Source: Diaporthe sp. PMI_573
Taxonomy: Eukaryota; Ascomycota; Sordariomycetes; Diaporthales; Diaporthaceae
Reading direction: 5' to 3'
Length of the DNA stretch: 64,000 nt
NCBI GenBank assembly: GCA_021399435.1
Contig: JAJTUP010000043.1
Coordinates: 186,001 to 250,000, forward strand
In this document: in pieces, positions 46,054 to 57,459 of the stretch
Layout: the number at the start of each line of letters is the position of its first letter
How positions within the stretch are numbered: the first letter of the stretch is position 1
Translations under genes and position numbers: made by a program
The notes under the pieces: model-generated
Seen by the model: the letters and a program-made list of their open reading frames with translations, nothing else
What the model was told of the DNA's origin: nothing
Database searches by the model: none

Positions 46054-47473
46054 ATTCTAACTAAGTAACTTCTCAAGTTAGTCTGATCTACGCACCAGAG
46101 CTTCTTATCGAAAGAGGCTTCAAGCTTTTGATTATTGTGATCATGTTCGAATAGATATCCGTATTCGGCTGGGCTCATTGTTTTGGCCTATAGCTCCTGT
46201 CGAAAACGAACTCACCACGGTCAACAACTTCAAACATTACAAGGACAGTGTGGCATGCCCTTAAGCGCATATTTTACCTCTTCGCCTATCAAAAGGCCAA
46301 CATGGCTATGACAATGGACGAGGTCCCCGCGGCAATACTTCACGTACGTATGAATCCAAAGCAGGATAAGGATCAGACCGCAATCAGCGCCATCGGCCGC
46401 GTCGCACACAATGATTTATGAAAAGCATCAGGACAAATACTATACAGCTGGACGGCTTCGTCAAAGTCAGAACCATAGGTACAGGTATGTAGAATATAAT
46501 CCCGTCTCCGGTTTCCAGTTCACTATCGTTCTAAACAGAATTGTCCCGAAACAGTCCGCTCAAGTTTGTACTGTGCTACTAGCTTCATCGCTCTCTTCTC
46601 GACATGATCAAGGCCCTCTAAGTCATTGCTCAAAATCATAGACAATACGGAAGGATAAACGCCGCCATCGGACATAAAAATGCAAGCATTGCTGTTGACG
46701 TATGTCTTGCTAGCCAGCAGCGGCCACTCGGTCGCAAGGAAGTCCTTCACAGGATAAGGCACGCAAAGCGATGGGATTGTCTTATACGGTCGGCACTTTG
46801 TTCGTGCGAGTGATCACCTAGTGAAGACATGATTACAGGGAGACGTAATACCAAGAGTTTTATTATAACTCTGTGTCATGACTTTGATTTAAGGTGTAGC
46901 CCATAGCAGTAAGACTGTCTCATAACCTTTATAACCGGCGACACCTCAGTTGCATGTTACACGGCAAGATTTGTCGATGATGGCGTGGAAGAGTTGTCTG
47001 AGACAAGGGTCACGGGTGTGGCGGCCAAAAGTACCTTCTTGCCTGATGAGTGCTCGCATGACGTGTCACGCTGAATTTCCATTCACATAGAAGCTACGGA
47101 TCATTCTCAAAAATAACTTCACTCTAATGCAGCAGTCGATCGTAGCCCATCGCGAACCGTTACGATATCATCGGGTATCCCAAAGCTAAACATTGGAATG
47201 TGCTCCTCGGTTCACAAGCGTGTTATTGGAATACCAGGTAAGTTGGAGAAAATGATGCATCTTGGCGGCATTCACAATCTGCAAGGTGTAGAGCCTGAAT
47301 CCTTTGTCCTTCCTCTATCTTTCCGTATCACATATGACCAAACACGCACTTACTATGCTTGTAGCTGCCTAAAATGCGCGCTCCGTGCAGCAGATGCGCG
47401 GCACACCCCGCATTCTTAGTGTTGGATAGGCCTCAATCGTGAGTCATACGAGGGTCAGGAGCGGCCGCTCAAC
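46052..47473. other. gene remnants, not recognised
   Basis: Short stretches look coding (minus 46523-46762 reads YPVKDFLATEWPLLASKTYV and SNACIFMSDGGVYPS), but none extends and no family could be assigned. Confidence 0.35.
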
Positions 47474-48034
47474 GTGCACACGTACCCCTCCGAGAACCAG
47501 TTCCGCAACAGCTACATGGTCGAGATCATAGACACCGCCGTCACCAGCCCCGCCCTTATGACCCAGTTCTACATAACACCTGAGACGCTGGATGAGGACC
47601 AACTCGCCAGGGCCAAAGAGGCATACGGCATCTTCGTCCCGCAGTACACCTACGCTGGCCACATGGGCCTGGCGCCCAAACACTCGGAGGAGCTGTTTGT
47701 GTGGCGGATCGTATCCCCCGCTGGGCGCCCAATCGCGGCCGACTGCTACAGGCTCGGTCTGCGGGTCAACCAGGACAAGTACGTCGGCATCCTGAAACAA
47801 TTTGTTGACTTTGTATGTGAGCCGCTGTATGTTTGGTGGCTGTATGTTTGGTGGCTGTATGTTTGGTGGCTGTATGTTTGGTGGCTGTATGTTTGGTGGC
47901 TGTATGTTTGGTGGCTGTATGCTTGGTGGCTGTATGTTTCGTGGCTATATGCTGGGTGGCTGTATGTTTGGTGGCTGTATTTTTACTGGCTACTTATATG
48001 GTGGTTGTTCAGTGGCTATATGGCACCAGGGTGA
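47474..48034 (+). pseudogene. unrecognised ORF ending in a minisatellite
   Basis: The first 113 codons read as an ordinary protein (NSYMVEIIDTAVTSPALMTQ, RAKEAYGIFVPQYTYAGHMG, LFVWRIVSPAGRPIAADCYR). The frame is open upstream of the first ATG, as far as GQERPLNVHTYPSENQFRN, so the N-terminus is probably missing. From residue 118 the frame enters a 15-bp minisatellite and becomes a Trp-rich LYVWW repeat. The repeat probably replaced the natural C-terminus. Family unknown. Confidence 0.4.
47826..47990 (+). repeat. 15-bp minisatellite, 11 units
   Basis: Consensus TGTATGTTTGGTGGC. Units 1-6 are identical, units 7-11 carry one to a few changes (for example TGTATGCTTGGTGGC, TATATGCTGGGTGGC). Because 15 is a multiple of three, each plus-strand frame reads a regular pentapeptide: LYVWW, CMFGG or VCLVA. 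Confidence 0.95.
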
Positions 48035-48316
48035 CCCATACGGGTAGTTCAGGAAACTAAGAACGGCGGCCACAATGCATGACATTGTTAAATCGTTGGG
48101 TGTCTTGAATCTATTATAAAGCTCAGAATGCCGCGGTTTGAGGCTTGTAAGAAATGTGATTTCAATATATGACATCATAATAAACAATAATGAGAACATA
48201 ATCCCCCCCGAGAATGAGTGTGCTGTTAAAGCCTGTGGCACTTCTGACCCGAGAAATATCAACCATGGCACGGTGCACAGCTGTATCCCGACCCGAGAGT
48301 CCCAGGCATAGTGGCG
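48035..48316. other. possible 3' end of a gypsy element
   Basis: On the minus strand a CTCGGGGGGGAT purine-rich run (48206-48217) lies downstream of the chromodomain and could be a polypurine tract with LTR sequence behind it. LTR identity could not be tested. Confidence 0.3.
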
Positions 48317-48439
48317 TCATCGCTTCGCAACTCGTTGCATGCTCGCTCCTGTTCGACAATTGCAATTCCTCAGCAACCACACCCCGGCCTTGTTGGCTCG
48401 TCCCCGACAATGTCGTGACCAGATTACATTGTGATTGCG

Positions 48440-48660
48440 GTTGTGGTGGTGGGTCGTGCGTTGTTTGTAATTGTCCACGAGGGTTTTGTCCAAGATGTTC
48501 GATCGTGGCTCCCACGTATCGTACTTGCTGCCATAGCCCTTCCAGCGGATCAAGAATTCAGTCTTTTCCCGGATACACGGTGGTCCAGTATCGCATCTAC
48601 TTTAAATACGTCCGGTAGTTCGATGTCGTCCCTTGATTTGTGGCAATACGGCGCGAGGTT
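48440..48660 (-). pseudogene. Ty3/gypsy integrase chromodomain fragment
   Basis: The minus strand encodes DVFKVDAILDHRVSGKR and, one base out of frame, EFLIRWKGYGSKYDTWEPRS followed by NILDKTLVDNYKQR. Together they form the chromodomain found at the end of the integrase of fungal Ty3/gypsy chromoviruses. A one-base frameshift lies near 48552-48556. The frame in front (to 48954) is low in motif content, and no reverse transcriptase is nearby. Differs from the host-like chromodomains at 21580-22398 in context and sequence. Confidence 0.8.
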
Positions 48661-48954
48661 AGCACCTTGTGAACTGTGTTGGATTTCTTCGGCTGTATTT
48701 GTATTGTGGTCGGTAGTTTGGGATGCCCCGGGTGACTGTTCAATGACTCTTTGATCCATTGAGATATGACAACCGCTAGTTCTGATATTCCCTTGATCGG
48801 GAACAGCCCGATTCCGACAGGCGTGATCTGCCCTCAACTCCTTCTTAAGCTGCCTCGGGGTCCACTTGATTTGCCCGGATTTGTTAAACAACTCTGATGT
48901 AAAACCAATTCCATTCGTCGTTTCAACAGCGGTGGGAGTTTTCTTGATGCGCAT

Positions 48955-50340
48955 ATTCAGGGGCGGCTTCTAGATAGATATAATAACCGTTCAGCCGAAA
49001 TGACAAGCCTGGGTGCAGACCAAATCTCATCAGGGATCAGCCAATTCAAATGTTGATGAATGACTGTACCCTGCACTGTGTGTTTTAGAAGCACTGGCTG
49101 TATTGGCTGATAAGAACGTTGTGAGAGAAATGTGATGTGTTAGCTTGCGTGAGAAATGTCATAAGAGGGTTCAGCGCCCTTTTATAGCCTTGCGGTGGAC
49201 TACTTCAGATATGCAGATGCATCTTATTGGAGCTCCCCTTGTGCTACCGCAAATCCTCAGCCAGGGGATTACTCTTGTGTCCAAGATCACCGGTCCCTGG
49301 CGAGCACCATCGCACCGGTTCTTACTTCATAAGTTTGCAGAGTTCGAGGTGGGAAACGGCAATAGAATTGGCATTGCATCACTCAATCGGCTGCAAGGTT
49401 ATGTACGCGGCCTTGTTCTGTGTCGATCGCTATGCCTCTACTGGATAGATGAGATTGTACCATGACAGCGAAGGTGCAGCTCGTGTATGCCGTGCAACGG
49501 CATTCCGCAGCGGCACTCCGCAGTGTATTTTCTTGCCTGCAACCAAGGCATCCTGCGGCGGGACACGGAGCAAGCCGCCCGCGCCGCACGCGAGGTTCTT
49601 TTGAACTTCTGGACTTGTGTGGATGGTTGATCAGCGATCAGCGATTCACAGTGCACCATTCCGTAGCATCCTAAGGGATACCTCAGGCGTTTGTTGACCA
49701 ATCCAATTGACCGCAACGCAGCTTCTGACCATTTGAGTGCTTTGTCCCACTAAGGACCTCAGCAGTGAAAGACCGGCAAAGAAGCCAGGTTCCTACTCTT
49801 GACCTTTCCCGGTTCCTGAGCCGTGATGAGAGTACCCCATGATGCATTTTGGTGTCAGTATCGCGACCTCAAAGAGCTTCGTCGAGGCTCGCGTCCGGCC
49901 ACGGCCGCGGGAGGACTTGCAGGAATCGAGCGAGTTGTGGTCCTTACTGTTTGCAGCAAGCCACGTACGCCAATTGGCTGATTTAACGAGGATCGAGATT
50001 CATTGTGGATTTCGAAAGTGCCCTGCAGCGCGCGGACCCTCTTCTCTCGATAGCTTGCCAGCTCCGGGTCTCGGTTCACCTCTGCTTTCTGCTGACTCGT
50101 GAGGGCTGTAGGGGCGTCCCCGTGCCGGAGGAGCCGACCGGCGACGTGGATCAGGTCGCGCTACGGGGCGCTGCCAAAGCATATGGATTGTAATCGGCCG
50201 AAGACTGCGTTAGGCGATCCCATAAGAAAAAAAATAAGGTCAGGGTGTGAGCAGCGTGAAGTTGCGATTTGTAACTCAGATAACTGGGTTGAGCCTCTGT
50301 CTCTGCTTCAATTTCTCGAATTCGGGACGGTGCAGCCTTC
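48955..50340. other. no supported gene
   Basis: Frames on both strands at 49145-49716 and 49839-50240 have no recognisable domains. Confidence 0.45.
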
Positions 50341-50628
50341 TCATACTGGCTTTTCATTGTCCTTGCCCTTCTTCGACTTGGCAATGGTAGAGATGATGAT
50401 CTCGTGTCTTTCGACGACGGCAGCGACTGCGGTCTTAAGGTTGTTGGCCTGCTCTTTGATCTCAGGGTCCTCGACGATGCGGGCAGCGTCCGGGTCGCTG
50501 GGAATTATTCGAGCAAGGGCGAAGTGTAGTTTCTTGTCGATAAGCTTATCGATCTCGCCCATGACTTCCTTCTCCCGGGCCTCCATCAGGCCCTGGGCAA
50601 GACCCTGGTCGTGCTGTTTGAAGGACAT
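50341..50628 (-). CDS. small conserved-looking protein, 95 aa
   Basis: The ATG at 50628 opens MSFKQHDQGLAQGLMEAREK and the frame is regular and strongly helical: KEVMGEIDKLIDKKLHFALA, then IVEDPEIKEQANNLKTAVAA and a basic tail SKKGKDNEKPV. GC-rich third positions, codon regularity and lack of low complexity support real coding. No introns. I do not recognise a family or motif. It looks like a soluble cytosolic or nuclear helical protein. Confidence 0.55.
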   Translation of the reverse strand: MSFKQHDQGLAQGLMEAREKEVMGEIDKLIDKKLHFALARIIPSDPDAARIVEDPEIKEQANNLKTAVAAVVERHEIIISTIAKSKKGKDNEKPV

Positions 50629-50910
50629 TGTCGGAGGATGGCTCGATTTGCTCAGGTGATGTTGCAGTGAGGCGTAGCGAGGAACGTTGCATTCAAAACG
50701 TGAGTATCCAATAACAGAGCGACAGCAGTTGTTCTAGTCCGGCTGGAGCTTCTCAGAGAGTGCACAAGCAGGTGCTGTGATGGTGGACTCGGAGGTTGGA
50801 AAGACGTCGCAGATGAAACCCCACAGTCGTTGGTTGTGACGTAGTCCTGATTCTGCGGCAGCTTTGGGGATGAGGGGAAGGGAGCTTGGGGCAGGGCTCA
50901 TGGGTGGAGG

Positions 50911-51258
50911 ATGGAGAAGAGAAGAACCTGGGTCAACGGGCCGCGGTACGAGGCGGTGCTGCGGTCGTGCGTCGACTTTGCCATGGCGCCGACGCGGCGG
51001 CGCGGCGGCGGCGGCGTGGACGTGGATGCGGACGCGTGGCCCACGGCGCCGTACAACCCGCGCTGCGGCGGTGACAACCTCATCGTGCGGCCCGGCCGGG
51101 CTGGCGTCGGCGGGCTATTGCGCTGGACGGCGCCCCTCACGGAGCTGCCGCTGGGGGCGTCGCTGTGCGTGCTCCTGCCGCTGCTGGGGCGGCCGATGCG
51201 CCCGGCGGTGGAGGTCGACCCCAAACGGTATCCCAAACTTCGTCCTCGCCTGGCGTGA
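50911..51258 (+). other. GC-rich coding-like block joined to an hAT remnant
   Basis: The plus-strand frame reads WVNGPRYEAVLRSCVDFAMA, then GDNLIVRPGRAGVGGLLRW and APLTELPLGASLCVLLPLLG, an apparently ordered protein with a very high GC content. It ends where hAT sequence on the other strand begins (about 51220). It may be a piece of a host gene. Not identified. Confidence 0.35.
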
Positions 51259-51862
51259 GGCCATCGTGACCTGCTTCTGGCGCTATGTAGCGGTTTCGTT
51301 GAAGGTATTCCTGAGATGGATTGTCTGAAGTCTTCCGCTGCTTAGGAACGGGCTCAACGGCTGATAGGGTCTCTCTGGGCAAAGGAGTCTCCCGATACTC
51401 AAAACGCCACACTTCGTGAACAATATTTTTCGCCTCGTCAATCCACTCGGGGCGGTCATTCCAGTTGCGTTCAAACCATTTCCACCGGTATGCGGGATGG
51501 AGCGCCAGGCCAGCATAGTAGATGGGCGTCTCGCTCAATATCTCGTAGTACTCATTCAGCTTCTGCCAGCCCAAATTGATGTTGATCCTGAAGTGTTCAG
51601 GATCAGGGAAGTCCTTCGCGATGTCCTTGAAGCGTTCAAGCTGCTCAAGAAGGAATTCAAAGCCTTGAATTGCGTCCCAAATATTGCCATAAGACCCAGT
51701 CCACCCACGCTTCCGCTTGCGGATCTGGCCGTCGCCTTCGAGCATTTTGACCGTTGCTTCGTAGTAGCTAAGGATCTGCGCAAATATTTCGACCACCTCC
51801 CAGTCATGCTCTTCATCCTCGGCGAGTATGAAAACGTAATTTGGAAGAAAAAGGACAGCTAG
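51215..51862 (-). pseudogene. hAT-family transposase, C-terminal region fragment
   Basis: The minus strand reads EVVEIFAQILSYYEATVKML, GSYGNIWDAIQGFEFLLEQL, INLGWQKLNEYYEILSETPI and ALHPAYRWKWFERNW, which is the part of fungal hAT transposases between the catalytic core and the dimerisation domain. The conserved HPxYRWKWFE segment is characteristic. The N-terminal BED finger, most of the RNase-H core and the hATC region are missing. After about residue 195 the frame runs into the GC-rich block and becomes Pro/Ala low complexity. A dead element. Confidence 0.8.
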
Positions 51863-52823
51863 TCGACAATGTGCTAGACGTCAAGTGTGTCCGAGGCCCC
51901 CAACAGGAGCAAAGAACACCCCACAAACACTTTCAAGCCGCGGCTCCCCTCTAAGTGTGTAGGATATAGTGTCACTGTTGCGATAACACTCAGTTGATAG
52001 GCACTTGGACCAGCAACGATATCGCCGAGGGACGTATTCCTCCCACAAATGAATACCCTCCGATGAAACGATGATGGAAAATCAATTCTGCTACTTGCAA
52101 AGCTTCCCTGGGTGAATCTCGAGGAGATATCGATGATCAGTGCTTTTATGCATTATCATGAGTTGATAGCAGTTATGATTCAGTCTTAGAACTGCTTTCA
52201 ACTTCGACCACAATCAAGGCCTCTTGTGCTGCCTCATCATCCAGCCCAAGTGTTGTAGACCAACAACCTTAAACCATCTGGCGAAGAGTATCACTGGATA
52301 CACACTAAGCTTTTTAAACGAAAACGAAACCCCCCAAGGAAATCCCACAACACGTGCCTCTTTCTTTTCCTTTTAATGTGATGATGGACAGTTTCCTGCC
52401 ATCTGGTTTGAGTATTTCGACACGTTTGTTGTGTCGAATCCTAGACTTTTTCATGCAGAGGCTGATTCAAAACCATCATCAGCCATTATACCTCCAATAT
52501 GTCATCTCTTCTCATCATTGAGCAATTTGCACCATTGCAAGAGACTGGTCCATGCTTCTCCCATTGTACAATATCCCACCGTTGTTTTCCTTTCTGTGAA
52601 CTGCCAAACTAGCACCCTTTTTAAGGTTACAAGCAGTTAGATATCCTTTCAGGATACCTTGATTTCCATACAGAGGTGTTCTTCAGGATGTTTGTCGGTT
52701 CAGATGGTCGAATCTTGATCAAGCGATAACCCATAAAAAGATTATCTGACATGCAGGCTGAGCCTGACTTGTTTGGATATATATTCCACTGTGTTCTTGC
52801 CGCGCGCGTTTGATGCGAGGGTC
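51863..52823. other. no supported gene
   Basis: AT-rich and without recognisable frames. It contains the 3' flank of the CCCH gene. Confidence 0.5.
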
Positions 52824-54503
52824 TCACAACGCGCCTACTGCAATTCCGCCGTTAGGGCTGGGAATGTCCTCCTCCTCCTCTTGTTCAGCGTCATCATATC
52901 TATTTCCGTTTTCGTTTGCGTGGTCAGACGGTGAAGGCGTGGTAGACCACTCGTGCTGTGAGTTGGACTGTCTGTTCGATATAGCGTACACATAACGATC
53001 AACACCAAGGTCATCGTAGTGCAGGCTCCAGGGGAATCTGCAGAAGCCCTTTCCGCCGCGGTGCTTGCAGTCATGCTTCTGGCAGAGGTGACCGGACGTG
53101 CAAGACGCGTTATGGCACTTGTCGCGTCGGGGGCAGGGCAACGACCTGGCGAGCCACTCGAGAGTGGGAATAAGGTCCTCTTCGAGCGGGTTGTGGTCGT
53201 ATTCGCAATGTGGATTGGGACAAGACCCGGTTAGATGTTTCGAATTGCAGAGCCGCTGCATCGAGGACCTGAGTTTGAGGCGGTTCTCGGACTCGGAGGT
53301 CGGGACGGGGATGTAAGCGTCGAGGCGTTGCTGTGAAGCATTGACGGCCACGTGGCCGTCTGGAATTTCGTCTCTCTTCGGCAGTTTAGCGAAGAGGTCG
53401 GGCTGCTGTAGGTAGCTTCGGTTGGAAGCGGCATGATTTTTAGCTGGCAAGGAATAATCGGACGTGTCGTAAGGTTCACTTCCATTCCGCCAGGAAGACC
53501 GACTCAGCTTGGAAGGCCTGAGCGCAAGAGGCGATGGCGAAGGACCAACGTGCAGGTTCTTGCAGGTTTCTCCATATTTGCACCTACCCACCGCGTGGAA
53601 GGCGCAGATATCTCTCGACTCTGTGGGCTGGCTCCTGGAGGGAAGCGGAGCTGTGTTGGGCTTCCCCAGTATTGGCTTAGGGTATAACACATCCATAGCA
53701 GAACCAGTAGCGCGGAAGACCCCAGGCAACTCCTCAATACCCAGGCCAAGCTTTGTAAACTCGTCATGGAAATGGAGGCCGGACGTTCTGATGAGCGTGA
53801 AGCGGTCGCTGTGCCCTCGGTAGGCGGTAAGCTGCGAGACGTAGCCGGCGTCGTGGCAGGCGGCAAAATAGATGTGTTTACACTGCGCGTTCTCAGCGTA
53901 GAGCCTGAGCATCTCGCGAAGCTTGAAGTCAGCGTTCTCCTTAAACTCTCCGGCGTCGACGAAATCGGTCAGGCCGTAGGACCTGTTGAAATTGGCGATA
54001 AAGGGGGCCAGCGAACGTTTATCAGCGCCCAGGAGGTTAGCCTTGGCGAGGGCTTTCGACAAGCCGGCGACGTTGGCGTAGACGCGGACCATAGTCTCAC
54101 AATGGTCCAGGCCTTTCTTTCTCTGGCTGGCCTTGATTGTGTCGTTGAGTAACTTCGCAGCTTGAGTGCCGCCTTCTTGACCGGCAGCAACCACTAGGAA
54201 CGGAGGTTAGCGAATTCGGCTGTCTTCGAGGTGCGCAGCGTGGGTGAGTTGAGGTTTACAGTCATCATTAAACACGTAGCCATCGGCGTCGACAAGAACC
54301 AGCACAAAGGGATTGCGCTGGTGGCCTTTGGCTTCCTGCTTCCATTTTTCTCGAGCCTCTCTCTCCTCCTCGTAATCGCTCTTGAGGCGTTTGTAGTCGC
54401 TTAGGAGGGTCTCATAGCGGGCTAGGATATCGTTTAGGGTGTCATCCTTGCGGTAGGCGGCCAGCTGATTAACAGCGGCGTCGACCTCTCTATCATCCAA
54501 CAT
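52824..54503 (-). CDS. CCCH zinc-finger protein with three fingers
   Basis: Exons 54503-54260 and 54193-52824 around a 66-bp intron (GTAAAC donor, CTAAC branch, CCTAG acceptor) give about 537 residues; an ATG at 54590 would add 29. Order of parts: an N-terminal coiled coil (about 15-60, LSDYKRLKSDYEEEREAREK), then a conserved globular domain beginning FVLVLVDADGYVFNDDL and running to about residue 250. Three C-x(5-8)-C-x(4-5)-C-x3-H fingers follow: CAFHAVGRCKYGETCKNLH, CNSKHLTGSCPNPHCEYDH and CPRRDKCHNASCTSGH. An acidic tail closes the protein. This architecture is a known fungal family of predicted RNA- or DNA-binding proteins. Joining FNDD to LVAAGQEGG at the intron restores the family motif, which confirms the splice. 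The gene looks intact. Confidence 0.9.
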
Positions 54504-55186
54504 CTCAGTGGTCTGCCTCTGCCTGTGACTGTCTTGTGGTTGGCGCGTTTGGCGCGGTCGAGGAGAGCAGGATGCACAAGGCAAAGGCAAAAAGAGGCAA
54601 CGGCCAAGTCGGCAGTTGAATCCTTACCCAGGGACCTTTCCAGCCTTTCTAAGGGATGTGGAACCTCGTTTTTTACTCTGACCTGCAATCTCGACTCTGA
54701 CCTCTGCACTCTCCGCTGCTTTCAAGGTCCCTGGCAGGTTCGTTGCTGCCTCTTTGCTTGCCTGGAGGTGGCGGAACAATGGATTGAGACGATAAGATGA
54801 ATGATGCCGAATTTTGAATGCACTTGGGCGGGGCAGCAGTCAGTGGCACCAGCACCAGCAAAGCGGCAAAAGCGAGAGTGCGACCTGAAAGCGTGAATCA
54901 CATCCACGCCAGAAACTGTACCCAGGTAAGTTGCGGGGTAATAGAATACAGTACTGTATCAATTTTTGATTACGTTAAAAATAGGATGTCATCTGGCATC
55001 CCTTGTCACATGCTGGTGAGCATTGAGAAGGCCATGGATTCGTAAGGATGGATGCCTAGGTTGGTTGATCTGGCTTGCTCCGCGAGGTGAATCTAGGCAG
55101 CTGTCAGGTTGCGGCAGGACGCGGCATAACATTACTCCGAGCCGCCCCCTTATCCCATCGAGTGCAGCATGAGGGGTAACAGCCAC
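54504..55186. other. upstream region of the CCCH gene
   Basis: No other gene is supported. A sequence block at 55089-55145 is related to 56848-56914. Confidence 0.5.
55089..55145 (+). repeat. diverged direct repeat, copy 1 (flanks transposon remnants)
   Basis: Shares TCTAGGCAG, GCGGCA and the CATTACTCCGAGCC end with 56848-56914 in the same orientation. The two blocks enclose the piggyBac-like and associated remnants. Confidence 0.45.
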
Positions 55187-55765
55187 TTAGGGGTTAGCCA
55201 AGACTTTTTTTAACCAACCAAAAGGTCTAGTCATCTGGTACCTCTTCTGTCTATATATTCTGGTTATGATAAAGGTACCAGCAATCTTCCGAGTTACAAA
55301 TCGCAACACCACACTGCCTACCTCGTCTGTCGTCTGTTTCCTACGATGTTGCGAGTTCCGTGACACTTCGCCCAAGGCTGCCTTCGGCCGGTTGCAGGCC
55401 ACACACGCGGAGGGGCTCTTCCTCGAGACCCTTGTATGCTGTTCAGTCGGAATAGTGTCATTCCTCGTATCTGTAGCCCGTCGGGGCCGGCCCTTTTGCC
55501 TCCCATTAACCAATGGCCCATACTGTTGTATTAGCTGCGTAGAAAGGGTCTGACGCCATTCATATTGGGACTTCAACGGCGCCCAGTCCGGCCGACCCCA
55601 CGTCTGAAGAAGAAAGCTATTCACAAGCACCACTTCGAGGAGATAGTTCCACGCGAGCGACTCCCATCCCCCACGTCGTATAGGCCGCCCATACTGATTA
55701 TATAAGAAGGCGGATATTCGCGCACCCAAAAATCGGATTCCGCGCACCCATTTCTGACTAATCAT
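55187..55765 (-). pseudogene. piggyBac-like transposase C-terminal fragment
   Basis: The minus strand reads ISAFLYNQYGRPIRRGGWES then LAWNYLLEVVLVNSFLLQTW, which corresponds to the end of the DDE_Tnp_1_7 (piggyBac) core of fungal elements, where a conserved IxRGGWxxLxWxFLLDxxLVNS pattern follows the last catalytic Asp. After QLIQQYGP the sequence becomes basic and then carries a CVACNRPKAALGEVS segment. The DDD catalytic residues lie upstream and are absent or destroyed. No intact terminal repeats were found. Confidence 0.75.
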
Positions 55766-56066
55766 GCAGCCCCAGTGCTCGAATTTATTTTGACTATGGG
55801 TTCGCCATACAAAAAAATAATGTAACTACACTAGGTCTCATCTGGCAGCATAATTCCTATCCCATAGCATGAAGCTATTCCCACACGCTCGAGGGCACTA
55901 AATACGCACTATTTGACCCGACGAAGTCGATTACTCAATCGACCAATTGCCCAACTACTGCAAAACAAGCGTAATTAGGACTAATTGCGTGTGTTTAGCG
56001 ACGAAATTGACTTCTAAGTCGATTGCTTGGCCCATCGGCTTCTAAGTCGACTTCTAAGTCAACCAA

Positions 56067-56760
56067 CTATTTGACTTGCCCGTCGCTCGAGAAGTCGCTC
56101 GGGCAATCGTCAGTACCCCCTACGATGATTGTCCCCTGCGTTTCCTTGCCCCTATTGCTGTTGATGACGTCGCCGACGTCGCTGACGTCCCCGACATCGT
56201 CAGCCGTCAGGTCTATAGAGGGCAGCTGGTTGATGGCCTGCCGTCCCCCCGTCCGCTGCCTCTTAGCCGTTTGCCCCGAGCTTGAGAGTATTTCCACAAG
56301 CGCTGCTGGTGCTGACGACGTCGGCCCGGATCGTCGCTTCTGGGCCCGACTGCTCGTCCCCTGAGCATTCCTGCAGTTGAGGTCCTCGTCGTCTAGTGAC
56401 TGGAGGGTCGTATCGTTGTGCTCCCACGCTGAGTTTATCCTCTGAACTGAGGCTGTCGTCGCCCTCGTTTTGTCGCCCGCCTTGCTGCCTAGACTGGTCG
56501 TCGTTGACTTCGTCCTCTTCCCCATCACGACGTTCGCACGGCTGCTGAAGCTCTGGAAGGCGCCCTCCTCGCCTGTAGCAAACGCAGCGGTCTCGCGAGG
56601 CCGTCCCTTTGTCGCCGTGACCTTCTTCGGCGAGAGGACCGTCAGAAGCGGGTTCTCAACTGAGAGGTCGCGATCTAACCAGTAAACTCGATGAACGTCA
56701 GCCTTCTCGAGAGGAATCTCTGCCTCAAGTTTATCGGCCAGTCGATTGGCACAGATTAAT
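56067..56760 (-). pseudogene. transposon-derived disordered protein, uncertain class
   Basis: The minus strand is open in one frame through DVHRVYWLDRDLSVENPLL and SPKKVTATKGRPRETAAF, then a Ser/Thr/Asp-rich region (SAWEHNDTTLQSLDDEDLNC, DDVGDVSDVGDV). The ATKGRPR motif at the end of an ordered segment is common at the C-termini of fungal MULE-type transposases. No catalytic part is present. The DVGDVSDVGDV stretch comes from a short GACGTC-type tandem repeat. Confidence 0.35.
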
Positions 56761-56847
56761 TTGAAGCTCTTTCCGCTGGATCTTGGACAGCCTGGGGGCC
56801 ATTTTCAAGGGCCGCAAGTTGTGGTAAGTTGGTATTATGGTTCAGTC

Positions 56848-56914
56848 TAGGCAGCCATTCCATGCGGCAGAACCCGGCATGACGTGGCATGGAGCGGCCA
56901 AACATTATTCCGAG
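56848..56914 (+). repeat. diverged direct repeat, copy 2
   Basis: Partner of 55089-55145. A gap of about 10-15 bp separates the conserved ends. Confidence 0.45.
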
Positions 56915-57459
56915 CCCTCTCGGGCAATCGCAGCTATTGGAACCACGGAGTTGGGACATGCCCATGAGTTTCGATTAGGTCGCTGAAATCTCTCATACAT
57001 CTGGAATCCCACACACTCTAGGACGGAGCGACCTCAAGCGAGGTTGATTTCATTTGTAGAGGAAATCAGCCATGTCTTGGTCCATGCAAGGCTTCTTTTC
57101 GAGCTGATTCTGCAAAGCCGTGAAAAGGGCTTACAGGACTAAAGTCCATAACCTCCATATCCTCACTGGACTGCATACATGTCTAAATGGACAAGTTAAG
57201 GTTAATTTGTGGATTGCACGTTGAATTGATGGTCAAAGAAATCCTGCATAATTGGTAGTTCAGCCTTTACTGGTTAGCAATAAGCAGGCAAACATATCAA
57301 GTATGGTGCTGTAACACAATTCTACATCTTGCAGCCCAGCTTCAAGTTGCCGCCATCGCTGCCTGACATACCCCGCACCCTTTCCTTCACATCATCAGCT
57401 TGAGTCTAAATGTCCATTGGATTAGAACCATCAACATTGTGCATTCCTCATTTACAGCG

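Noticed and set aside
46411..46762. Small ORFs as genes
   Set aside because: Short, interrupted and without a recognisable family; kept only as gene remnants in a region note.
47826..47990. CRISPR-like array
   Set aside because: Units are contiguous 15-mers without spacers in a eukaryotic genome; it is a minisatellite.
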